A DNA stretch of 64,000 nt. Source: Coprinellus micaceus (taxonomy: Eukaryota; Basidiomycota; Agaricomycetes; Agaricales; Psathyrellaceae). Location of the stretch: the NCBI GenBank assembly GCA_951394405.1, contig OX596335.1:3968001-4032000 (forward strand). The letters are read 5' to 3'. Under the pieces are notes generated by a model that saw only the letters and a program-made list of their open reading frames with translations, did not search any database and had not been told where the DNA came from. Of this stretch, positions 47,317 to 58,494 are shown piece by piece. Positions within the stretch are counted from its first letter, which is position 1; each line of letters starts with the position of its first letter. The position numbers and the translations under genes were made by a program.

Positions 47317-48658
47317 GTTGAAGAGCTAGAAGGCAGGAGCGCCTAAGCCCCAGGCGGGGAGAGGGAAACGAACGAGCAAGCGGGCTTCCCATGCAGTGCA
47401 ACGCTGGTCCTTTATATACGGCATCCCATGTTGGAACTTGGCGCCAGACTCGTCCAACTGAATTCTTCATGTTGACCTGTGTTTGGAACCCACGGTATCA
47501 TGTGGAGAGAAAGGTTGTTTCTGTGCAGGGTCGGAGTGATGAGTGTCAGTGGCGAGGTTATTTACGACACAGATCAGCTGATGAGGCCGCTTCGATCAGG
47601 CCAGACCGCTTATGATTGTCTAATTGGTGGGATGGGGTGGCGGCGACTGGGAGAACATACCAATGGCTTCTCTGTCCACTACACCAGCCCCCAGGGCACA
47701 AGAAAAATATTAATGAAAGATTGAAGAAGGCGGGGATCCTTCAGGATGTAACGAAAGGACCAGATATCCCAAGCATTCCGGCGAAGTTGGGCACTGCCCT
47801 CACCCTAACTTTAACCAGAGCCACTAAGCCCCAAATCTTCGACAACGTTCTGACAATGGACGTGATTGGTTGGGTCTTCTTCTCGAAAGGGAGGTTTGAA
47901 CGAAAATAGGCTTGGCATAAGACCATTTCTGGAGGACTTCCTGCGGTCATACACGAGCTAGAACGTCGGTGCACAATCGTTCCGCACGCAAGTATTCCGC
48001 AGCATCTCGTAACGCTCAGCCAATTAGGCTCCAAAGGCCTGCTTCGCAGCTTCTTCCTCCATAGTCGGACGCAGAGTGTTCGATACTCCCGCCTGGCCCG
48101 GGTAGACCCCAAGACCACCCCTTATTGTTCGGATGTTAGGTTGTTATCATTGTCCGCAAGGCATACCTATTACAATCCGTCCTCATACCCAGCTATACAA
48201 ACTTCTTCGGTGTATAGGACCTACCTGAATTAGTTTAGTTCCATGCTCTCCATCGGTACGGTACTTGGTCCAGCTCCAAGAAGTGGTTATATGGGCGGCA
48301 GATTCTCTGACACTTATCACCCAATTCAAGATCACTTCGTTATTGTGCCAATCCTTTATCGTGGACGAGTCTCCGTGGTAGCCTTATTCAATGCAACACC
48401 ACTGCAGATCTAGCGGATCCTGTGTGGGCAAAAGGTCTAAGCGCCCTTCCCTTTAAAGGACACCGACCTACCGCATTCGACGTTGCCGGGTGATCGATCA
48501 TCCCCTAAGCGGTTGCCGCGTCGGCACTGGGCTGCAAGGGCTGTGGAAATATTGTCCAACTCGTAGATGTAGAAAACAATGGTTCAATATCGGTACATGT
48601 AACGGCTATTGCCTGTTCAATCCAGTCTTTGTCTTAATGATGCATCTAACGGGTAGGG
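47317..48658. other. Intergenic region between DUF6533 gene and KAP114
   Basis: About 1.3 kb. It holds the DUF6533 promoter and the KAP114 3' end. A minus-strand open frame of 125 codons (48118-47741) exists, but its composition and lack of any family motif suggest chance. Confidence 0.4.
47409..47418 (-). promoter_or_regulatory. TATA box of the DUF6533 gene
   Basis: The minus strand reads TATATAAAGG here, a good TATA match about 95 bp upstream of the start codon at 47316, a plausible distance for a fungal core promoter. Confidence 0.5.
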
Positions 48659-51600
48659 TTACGACTGCAGCACTGTGCGCACGACCAGAAGCTCCTCGGC
48701 ATTGAGCTGATCAGCAGTGGGGTTGAATGCCCCCGGATGTTGAGCCGCACACTCCTTGATGAAGGTGCGGAGGTGAGTCTAGGATCGCAGTGAATCTGTT
48801 AGCATGGCCGAGTCACAGGTGGAGGGAACAAGAAACCACTGACCTGCAGATCCATCTGTGACACAGGGTCGTTCTTGAGATCCTCGTCGTCGTTATCGTC
48901 TAGATAATCGTCGTTGTCGAAGGCGACGCCCTTGGGACCGAGCATGTCCGACAGGAAAGCGAACTCCTCCTCCTTGAATCCTTGGTGGAGCTTCTCTTCT
49001 TCTTCCCAATCATCGGCCTAGGGAGGATCTCAGCCAACCACGCGAATAGAATCATGTCGCATGCCACGTACGCCATCATCCGACTCGACATCAACGCTCT
49101 TGAATCCACCACCAGCAGAGATCGTCGCGGACTCTCCACCAGATTGCAAGTCGTGAATGATGATCTTGAGAGCCTTCACCGCGAATGGGATCTGAGTGAA
49201 CTCGTGTGGCGCTAAAAGAAATGATACATCACCAAGTCAGTACAACCAGAAAAGGGAGTCGAGATAGCCACAACACAACGCCGCAGATACACGGCGCGTA
49301 GGAAGCGAAAAGAAAAGGAATTCGAGTCCTTACTTGTCTTCGTGCGCGATCGGGTCATGATAACTGCCGCCAGTACATGTGGAGAGAAACACAAACAAGC
49401 GCCTTGAGAATACCGCACCACCCCTCAAGAGAGAATTGCGAGAAGGACTCACCGTTCCGCGTCTCAGCTTTCAGGATCATGTCTCCCTTCACGATGGTGT
49501 TGCGGATGCTGGGCCGTTCGGACAGGAAGAGCTGCGACAAAGCCAGAGTGCTGATCCTCGCGGGCCAGAAGCCTTGGAAGGTCTCCGCGTTCTCGCACCA
49601 TGTGTTCAAGAGGATGTCCAGCCCAGAACGACCGTTGATATTGATGGGTTCGACAAGGCCCAAAACAGTGTCGCGTTGGTTGTTGATAAGGAAAGCGAAG
49701 GGGATGACGAGCGACTGAATTGTGGATATGTTAGCTATACGGCAGGGACGGAGCGAACAATGCGCCTGACCTGGGTGAAGCTGGCAGTCTTTGCCGTCGT
49801 CATTGCTTTGAGCATAGCTTCCAAGAGCTGGGGAAGGACGGGGAGAACGGCCTCGCCTGTACGACGGAACAGGTGAATGATAAGATCTCCAATAGCGAGT
49901 CCACCAGCCTCCTCCTGGCTCTGCAACAACCTGGCCACAAGTCCAAGGACACGGTCCAACCCGTTGCGACCATCAGGGCCAGTCCACGACACGAGCTGGT
50001 TGCAGTCCTTGCGGACGACCAAGGTCAAGCAGGTGATGCCGTTCTATCGTCACGGTTCAAGGTCAGCGATTGATGAATTCAGGGGCCAAATTCGATGTGC
50101 TGGCTTACCTGCAACACATCACGATCGTCAGCCTGGTCGAGGCACTGGAACAAACTGGGCGCCAAAAGCGCGAAGAAGCCCTCTCCCAGACCCTTTTCGG
50201 CAGGCGAGCCCTGCACGAGGCTTTGAGCGAACTCGATCGCGGCGCTGGTGATCCAAGACTCTTCCGACTTCGCTGATCCAATGGCGTCGACTAGGATCGG
50301 CAATGCCTGTTTGACGACAGTCTCGTAGATCCCTTCTCCAGAAGACGAGGCGAGCTCCTGAATGATATCTGCTAGCAGCGAAATGAAGATGGGGTCTGTG
50401 TGCGGGGAAGTGTAAGTCAGCTACGATGGGGAGCACTTCAGGGGATGCCAATATACCCTTGTTGTTCTTGTGCCAAACTTCAAGGCATGCGATGACAAGA
50501 GCGCTAGCAAGCTCCGACGTAATCCACTGACCGCTGCTGATCTTGATGACAACAGAGAGGGTTTCCAGCACCAAAGTGAGAGTGTCCTCCGAGGTGACAC
50601 CGAGGAGAGGACCCAAATCATGGGCAATCCTAGGGGCAAATGGAGCCAAAACAGCGTCATCGCCACCCTCGCAGAAGCTAAAACGACAGTCAACTCTAGC
50701 TCAGACTCCTATAGCCAACAATAGACTGACTTTTGTACCGCCTTCACAGCCGAAATCTTAACGGGAACGCCAGCATCAGGGGATTCAATGACCTGGACAG
50801 CAGCCTCAAGGTACTGTCCGGCGGACTGAGCCTGGAGCAGCTGCGAGAACTGACTGGCGAACACGAAGGCTCGACCTTGAAGGAACTGATGCTCTGTTAA
50901 ATGAAGACCCCGGATCAGCAACTCGATCCCGTATTTCAGTTTGAGGGCACTACCTGACAGGGTGAGGATCGACGGGATCACATTCAGGAGGATGTAATCG
51001 ATATCAATTGGCTTCTCCTTTCCGCCAGCTTCCTCGTCCTCGACGCACTCTAGAATCGACTCTGACTGCGAGCCAACCGCAGCAAGCCCAGCCTCGAGAG
51101 GCCTCCACCACTCTTCATTACCTGCGTCCTTCGCTTGCTGAGAAGCAGTGATGATGTGCTGCAATGCGATTTGGAAGTTCTTTGTGACATCGAGTTGCTT
51201 GCGATCGATTAAAGTCTGGTGTACGGACGAGTCAGTATCTGTCGATGGCCTGCTAGGATCATGACTTACACCGAGAAGATCGAAGCCCGCAACTCTAACA
51301 CTGTATTGCTGCGTCTCGTCGTCTTCTTGAGCGATGAACGCGTTCGCGTTGTTGGTCCAAGTCTCCTCCTGTCATCATGGTCAGGCCCAGGTTAGGTCAA
51401 CGGGGACGACCTCATGCTCACATCCTCATCGGTCATTTGTGCAAGCTTGAAAACGGAGACGATGAGCGAAGAGAGGTGCTCATTGACAAACCAACTCCGA
51501 GCCTTTCCACCCCTAACTACTGACGCCAGGAAGTCGAGGACGGGGCAGATTAACTGAGTAAGCTCGACGGTTTCATCTTCCGAAGTTTGTGGGACGGAGT

Positions 51601-52837
51601 CAGAGGAGGAGATGTAGTAACGTTCAAAGGCAGGGTACAATGCTTGCAAGTGATGAATGGAGGCGGCGAGGAGATCCGGCAGGAATGGGGCAAGGGCGGC
51701 AGGGAAAGAGACATGGGTGATGTCCAAAGTCTAGACGCGAGTTAGGTTTCAATGTAGAATGTAATACGACGCAACGCACTTTGAAGATTTGAATCCTAAC
51801 CAACAACCCGTCCCAAGTCTTAGCGCCATTCAACTCTTGTTGGGGATCGATGTTGAGCAAGGTTTTGAAGGCCTCGAGCCAGACAGGTAGAATCGAAGTG
51901 GTTGCTTCATTCACGGCGTCAGGGAATTGATCTTTGACCATATACAGAGCGGTAACGCATTGGCGGAATACTGATATCGTCCTTGCACGGGTTGGGGCGG
52001 CATGCTTTCGGGACGATCAGCCAACGTAACGTTTGGGAAATTATATACGGCTACGGACCTCGTTAGAGCCCAAGATGGCAAGTAGGACGGGAAGGAGTTG
52101 ACGAAGCACGGGAAGAATTTGATCCTCGGTCAAATCTGACTTGATGAACTCTGTGAAGACCTGCATTGCACCGTGGACTGAGTCTGGGGAGCTTGAGGAG
52201 ACGAGGGTAATCAGCCCCTGCAGCAGGTCGGGGTACTCATCTGGCCAGTCGGCGTTGGCAACAGAGGAAAGAGCATGAGCCTGAAAGCAAGTTCCCCGTT
52301 ATTATCTCAACAGCTTGGTTGTGGCACACCGCAACTCACGCATAACGATCGAATTTTGCGATTAGGATCGGAGAGTCCATGGAAGAGGGCCTCGCGAATT
52401 TGGCTTTTGACCTGACGATCGCGACTTCAGCACACGAGAATATGATACCAGTTACAAGCCACGAACGTCAGGGGGAGGTGCTGATCCCTTGAAGGAGGCA
52501 AATATGGGGGACCATCGTTCCCTGATGTATTTGCGCAATGTGATGCTCGCTGAGTGGATACGGAAGAGTATCAGGATCCACGAGGCGATAACGGCAGGGA
52601 GGGAGGACACTCATCTGTCTCAACGAGATCTCTGCATCCTGGGCCAAAACGAGGTGAGATAGGGCGATTCCAGTGCCTGTTTGACGCGCGTGAGTGTGTG
52701 CAGTGTGCATGGGGTGAACCGGGGCTACTTGGCTGTGTAAAGAGCTCGGCAAGGGAGAGCTCTGCGGCTACGCGCGTGTTTGTGTCCGGATTGAGGGTGG
52801 CCTTGAGAACGTCTGCAATCTGGGAGGGGGACGCCAT
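48659..52837 (-). CDS. KAP114: Importin-beta family nuclear import receptor Kap114 / importin-9
   Basis: Kap114 (importin-9 in animals) imports histones H2A-H2B, TBP and other cargo. The gene starts at ATG 52837 (MASPSQIADVLKATLNPDTN), the usual first HEAT helix, followed by GIALSHLVLAQDAEISLRQM. Near 52180 the exon SVHGAMQVFTEFIKSDLTED matches the VHGAMRVLTEF segment of importin-9. Further exons read TSILPVWLEAFKTLLNIDPQ (about 51900), ELTQLICPVLDFLASVVRGG (about 51550), EEWWRPLEAGLAAVGSQSES (about 51100) and PFAPRIAHDLGPLLGVTSED (about 50620). The C-terminus has an acidic DDNDDED run (about 48900), then NDPVSQMDLQTHLRTFIKEC and ends EELLVVRTVLQS at the stop 48659-48661, as in the family. 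Span and exon content fit roughly 1,000 residues. It shares a 181 bp start region with the divergent F-box gene. Confidence 0.9.
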
Positions 52838-53018
52838 GACGGTTGAAATGAAAAGAGAGTGCCCAGAATGAACACTTGCGAGCCACGAGGCACGTGCGAG
52901 ACGCGTGTCTTACGTAAGGTTAATATAGGGCTGGCAGAACTCGCTTGGCATTTGACCTTTTAAAAGACCCCACCAAGTTCCACCAGTTCGTCCCCTCCCA
53001 TCCTCCACATTCTGTCCC
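52838..53018. promoter_or_regulatory. Bidirectional promoter KAP114 (-) / F-box gene (+)
   Basis: Only 181 bp lie between the two start codons. A palindromic CTTTTAAAAG at 52958-52967 could serve as a TATA-like element, about 50 bp before the F-box start. Confidence 0.5.
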
Positions 53019-55800
53019 ATGGACACAGATCCTTTCGCCTCGACCTTGGGGCTGCGCCAGCTTAGAGAGCGCAAGAAACGCAAGTATGACTTCGACGACA
53101 GCTCCTCCGACGAGGAGCCAATGCAGCAGAAGCGCGCTGCCAGGCGAAAGTCGTCGGGCACACCCTCGACACACCGCAATAAAAGATCTGGCAAGCTGGC
53201 GTGTTTCGTCGACATGCCGCTTGACGTTTTGCATGAGGTGCGTCCCACCGCTCTGCCGATTAATGGGTCTGTCTGATAGAGCACCAGATATTCGGGCATT
53301 TACACCCATATGACCTGCTGAGATTGACCAGAACCACCAAAGAGTTCAGGCGGATCCTGTTGCACAAATCCTCCATCTCAACATGGCGTGCGACCTTCGA
53401 CGACGGTTCTACCCTCCCTGATTGCCCGTCGGAAATGTCTGAACCGGCATGGGCGAACCTCGTATTCTCCCCGCATTGCCATGTATGTCTCACCTCCTGG
53501 ACCAGCGAGCGTAACCCTCTGACCTGGTCCCAAGTTCTGTTCGGCGACAGGGGTCCGCCACGTAGAGTGGAAATTCCGGATGCGCATCTGTTCCAAGTGC
53601 TCCCCTTCTCAGTTGCGTCCCTTCCTCCAGGTCTGAGGGGTCTATGCGACTTACAACTTGATCAGATTGATAGAGGTCGACTCCAACGGCACGTTGTCGG
53701 AGCTCTACAGGGACATACCTGGAGGACTGGGTCCGCTGCCGGGCATGGTTGATGGCTTACAAGACATGTTCACTCTGCTCCCAAACCGGCTAGGAAGTAA
53801 GCGCATTTCAGATCGGCCAAATCCTCGTCACTGATATCGATGCGTTCACAGAACGGTACAAGCGAGTTTTCCTCCGCAGACAACTCGTTGAGTTTAGGAA
53901 TGTGGCACAGAACCTTTCCACCGCGGAAGAGAAGAGTGCTTTCTTGAAGAGCCAATATGATTGGGCGCAGGAGCTCAACATGGTGAGTTATATTTGTGAA
54001 CGAAGACCATATCTAACGGCATGACAGCACGCAGCGAACTGTGAAGCGTGGGCTCACAACCAAGCGGATGACCGTTCCGAAGAGCTCACAAGATTGAGGA
54101 AAGAGCGACAAACCGCGTATGTGCTTCTCTCAGGTTCTATCACAACCATGGCGTTGACGGGGAAACGGTACATTAGCATCGTCAAGAAGTTCGAAGAACT
54201 GGGCTACAGGGACGATATCCACTGGCGTGGTGCATTCCTCAGCAGAGAGAATTTCGCCAACAAGCCTCAACGCTTGACGGATCGCAGTCAGTGTATTCAT
54301 TTCCCATCCTGGTGCATGCGCCGAATAACCGCCCATTAATTAGTCTGGAAGAACATCAAGCCAGAAGCGCTGAGGTGGATCGAAAGTGTGCGGCAGCAAC
54401 GCCAAAAGGAATACCACCGTCAGCTCGTCCTAACGCGCAAAGGTATTGCCTCGAAGTATCTCAGAAACTACAAGAATGCTCGGCTGCCGTGTACGGATAT
54501 CTTCCCCGAGCCACCCGACTTTTGCGAGTTCGACCCGGTGCAGCGACTCTGCCAACAACCAGTCGATGTCCTTGTGGATTTGTCATCGTTCGACAGTCTT
54601 AACAAATCGATGCCCGAGCTTCTCAAGACATGGAGAGAAAAGGTACACGCTGGGATCCGCGACGTGCTGTTGAAGAGCATGACGGCCTCGTTCACTCCAG
54701 GCCAATTCAATCTCCCGGATTGGACCAACGACCCGGTAGCGCTGCGGCGGAAGATGGCCCTTGCAACCACGGTCTTCGTCTGCGAGCGCTGTAATGGAAA
54801 CGGCACGCAGAGTCCACACCCCCTTGCCCTCCTCGCCCTCGACCTCTACGACTACGAAGATGAGTATTTCGATTTCGACGATGCACCACGGGCAGTAAAA
54901 CCGCTGTTCTACCCGGAGGTAATGGCCCACCCCTGCCTCACCCGTTTCCCCCTCCGTAATAGCTTCCTCCTCTCCTTCCTCGATTACGAAGCCTCCCCTG
55001 CCACTCGATCCTCCAAGGACCCCTCCATCGACCTAGAAGGCCGTATCAAACAAAGGCAGAAATGGATCGGGGACTACCTCAGGCTTGACAAGCACGCAGC
55101 GAAGGTTGCGGAGAAGGTGGTTGCGCTGGCTGGGTTGGATCCGGCGAGTGCAACGACGGGGGATATGGATAAGCTCGATGCGAGGTTCCAGTGCACTGAT
55201 TGTCCGTACATTCCGAGGATTAGGGGACCGACGCCGCCGGTCGATGAGAATGGAGAGCAGGACGATCCGGATATCGTCCTTGGGCCGGAGAAGTTGCCTG
55301 TGATGACCTGGAGGCTTGCTGTGAGTACACTCTGGCTCTTCCTGGCCACGTCATGCTAAGCCCTTCTTCCCCTTCAGGTCAAGCACCAGATCGACCGGCA
55401 TGTCCAAGGGGTGAACCCCGGATCGATGCTCCTGCCTGCGGCTCTGAGGCAACCCACGATTTACATGGACACGCTCCGTCTTCTCCCACCCACCAGTCCG
55501 GTGCTCGTTGGGATCAAGGAAAAGGAAAAGGAGAAACTCGAGACGGTCGCGGAGGTTTGGTGTTGTGCTCTCTGTAGGGATACGCCACAGGAAGATGATG
55601 GGCCGGTTACGCTGCCGGAGGTGAAGGGACATGTGAAGAGAACGTGAGTCGTGCCTTTTTTGCTACTTCATTTGGTATAGGAGATCTAACGGATGCGTTA
55701 TAGACATAAGATTGAGGAGCCCACCGTCGACAGAGATTATTACAAGCACTTCGCGGCGAAAGATCTCACCAACACGCAGGAGTGCGTTGTGGCGGTTTGA
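53019..55800 (+). CDS. F-box protein with several Cys-pair motifs
   Basis: The first exon (53019-53237) opens with MDTDPFASTLGLRQLRERKK and an acidic/basic nuclear-like segment, then the F-box VDMPLDVLHE continuing in exon two (53288-53482) as IFGHLHPYDLLRLTRTTKEF. The next intron (53483-53534) joins HCHFC to SATGVRHVEWKFRMRICSKC, giving two Cys pairs that resemble a small zinc site. Later parts read DIDAFTERYKRVFLRRQLVE, SIVKKFEELGYRDDIHWRG and YLRNYKNARLPCTDIFPEPP, followed by more Cys pairs: FVCERCNG, FQCTDCPY and WCCALCRD, the last followed by GHVKRTHK. The stop is 55798-55800. F-box proteins of this composite type are common in Agaricomycetes and presumably recruit substrates to SCF ligases. 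The exon near 53620-53800 is uncertain: two frames stay open across it, one being VYATYNLIRLIEVDSNGTLS. Confidence 0.83.
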
Positions 55801-56722
55801 CCGACGATTTATTCAGAGTGCGCAGGTTCGTTTGCTCGTTAATGACCTTTCATGACCTTTCATGCCCTAAATTATTCGATCTATTTTTGTTTCACGTCTA
55901 CCTTTCCTCTCTTCATCCATATCCGCCACGTCTATTTCAATGCCCAGCATACACGATATAGGGCTAGCTCGATTCATTAGTAGAGTGCATTATCTCAGTT
56001 CGTTCTTCTTGTTTATGTTTCATTTCAGTTGCATCCACCACATGTATTCCTATCTATTCCTCACCCATTGTATAGCATTGCATCATGTTGTATCCTTATT
56101 ATGCCTTTCGTTTCTTTCGTTCCCTCTTATTCACTCCTCTATCCACCCACACCCACGTCCGTGTTCCCTCCTCATCCTCCGTCTACGCCCCGTCGTCATC
56201 TCCGATTGCATCCATCCCAAAACCTCACAGATACCGGCCTCGTGCCACCCTCCCCGCCTTATGCCTCCACTGGTCCCCCTTCTCCTTCGCCAGACGCCTC
56301 CCCGGCCGGCAAGCCCCATTTCCTATCCTACACTACATGTTTCCGACTCTACCTCTACAGGCACCCTCCTCTCGATACGTTATGTATCGCCCCCCACTTC
56401 CTTTTAGACTTCATGGACCGTCTCCAATGGTTAGAGCTCTGGCAACTTCCCCCGTTCGGACTCGATACTACGGACTCGACTCTCGTGTACATAGTCTTAA
56501 TTTATATGCATGTCCTGTATCATAGTGTATGTATCTTCGTCCTTCTATCCGATAGTGTTAGAACAAGATGTGATCCAATGCGAAATAGGTTAGGCGCCCA
56601 AGCCACCCGGACCAAGGTAGTCAAGAACGTGCATGCACCTCGGATAAGTCAAGCAGAGCTCTCGTGTGATGTACACTCAAGAAGAACGGGTCTCAAAATA
56701 CACCAAGCTGCCCGCTGGCTCC
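55801..56722. other. Intergenic region between convergent genes
   Basis: About 920 bp, strongly pyrimidine-rich on the plus strand (55900-56420). A plus-strand open frame of 254 codons (56029-56793) arises from this composition and runs antisense into the next gene; I do not regard it as coding. Confidence 0.45.
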
Positions 56723-58494
56723 CTACGTCGGCGTCTCCTTCCCCAAATCCCACTCCCTCACCGCTCCCTTCTTCGTGTACTCAATATCCATGAGACTCGT
56801 CTCCTCCCCCCACCTCGCCGCAGCCTCCTTCGTTCCCTTCCCCGCATCTTCCACCCGCATCTTCTTTTTCTTCACTCTATCTTTATCCTTCTTATCTTTA
56901 CTCAAAACCCCCATACGTTCAAGCATCTTCCGCTCCTCCCGATCCGCCTGCCGCTGCTTCACCAGCTCCAGCATCGCGTCCCACCCTTCGAATTGGGCGT
57001 CGCTGATCAAGCCAGTGGAGGGGATGGTAGGGGCGGGGAGGGGCGCGACGTCCAGCCGCGGGTCGTAGCTGTCGGCGAAGTATTTGTCCATCTTAGAGGG
57101 AGGGGCGGGGAGTGGGCCGGGGGTTGCGGAACGGGAGCGGGATGAAGGTGGGTATGATGGAGAGGGGGAGCCCCGAGGAGGGGGATGGGAGCAGGAGGGC
57201 GAGCGTCGGTGGTGTTTGTGTTTAGAGGATGAGCGTTTGTGCTTGGAGCGTTTCGCAGGGGTGGAGTCGGTGGGTGAGGGGCTGCGACCGCGTTTGGGGC
57301 CCGAGGGCGGTGGGGAGTCGGCATCCCTTCCTCTTATTCGTTCGCTTTCCCTGTCATCCCACCTTACCTGGGGACCCACCTCATCCCTATTCAAATCATC
57401 CAATGCATGCCTTCTACTCCTCCTTGGAGGGCTCGGACTCCGACCCGTTCGTGAGGTCGTTGACGGTGAACGCGTACGTCGCCTCCTTCCTCCAGTTATA
57501 TCCGGACTTCTCGACCTCCTCCTCGAGTCACCTTGAGATTCGTTGTCCCCATCCTCACCATTCCACGTAGCCCAATCCCGTACCTTCCGCCGCGTCTCAC
57601 CCGTCCGTCTGGCGTGCGCGCCGTCCCACCTATCCCATACTTCAGTGTCATCGGCTCCGCGTCTAGCACGCGAATCGCCTCGCCGTTTCGACTTTGACGG
57701 ACTCCGGCTGCGAGTTCGCTCCCGCGTCCTCCTGGCATGGCTCTCGTCCCTTTCGCGTTCGCGTCGCCGGCTGGTCCCCTCGTTTCGGTCCCGCTCCCGG
57801 CCTTTGCCTTTATCCCTCGAGCTCCCTCTCCGCCTTTCACCGTCCCTATTCCTGTCCCTGTCCCTCTCTTTCTCTCTTCGCATTCTGGAACCATCCCTCT
57901 CCCTATCCCTCCGGCTACTCGATCCGGACCCAGAGGCATGTCCATACATCTCCTTCTTCCGCGCGGCAACAGCTTCTTCCGCTCTCTGCCTGCGCTCTTC
58001 TTTCTCCTGTTCAATCCGTTGCATCTTGGCATCCTGCGCCGCCTGCGCCTGAGCACGCAGCACAGTCTTGTTATGATCGTCTGTGCTCTTGATGATGGAG
58101 GAGAGGAAGCGTTTGTTAGGACGCGGGGCGTTGGAGTCGCTAGGAAAGGGGTGTGGATGTCAGTATTCAACGCGCTCTTTCGGTAGAAGCACAGTCAAAT
58201 ACGGAGAATGCGTGTAGGGGTAGGGGGACATGGTATGAAAGTAATGAAAGACACTCACGTATAATCCCGATTCGAAACCAATGCGTGGACCCCATGCTGT
58301 TGGTATATCTCCACCTTCTTCATGGCCTCCCTCATAATCAGCTCTGCGACTTGCTTATCCAAGTCCTCATCCGTCACTGTTGGAGGTAGACTAGACCCCA
58401 CTTGGGCCCTGACTAGGCCCGAGACCACAGAAGAGAGGGACGAGCCTCCCGGTGCGACGGCGGAGGTGGGAGTGGACCCTCGGGGTGTCGACAT
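56723..58494 (-). CDS. RS-rich nuclear protein, possible splicing-associated factor
   Basis: Two exons (58494-58259 and 58139-56723) join in frame for 550 residues. The N-terminal part (SSLSSVVSGLVRAQVGSSLP, then DEDLDKQVAELIMREAMKK) leads to a conserved-looking module NKRFLSSIIKSTDDHNKTVL, which recalls the HTDxHNK element at the N-terminus of NKAP-domain-containing animal proteins. A helical, charged segment (AQDAKMQRIEQEKEERRQRA) follows, then a long domain of RD/RE/RS dipeptides (for example RERDGSRMRREKERDRDRN and RRRSRSPDITGGRRRRTRSP). The C-terminus is less repetitive: KMDKYFADSYDPRLDVAPLP, WDAMLELVKQRQADREERKM and EETSLMDIEYTKKGAVREW. RS domains are typical of spliceosome-associated nuclear proteins. 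The link to the NKAPD1 group is weak and is my inference; the family has no defined activity. Confidence 0.75.

Noticed and set aside
47741..48118. 125-codon minus-strand open frame
   Set aside because: There is no family motif, no supporting splice structure and an unusual composition; probably chance.
56029..56793. 254-codon plus-strand open frame
   Set aside because: It is a product of a pyrimidine-rich 3' region, has only Ser/Pro/His low complexity and overlaps the end of the RS-rich gene on the other strand.
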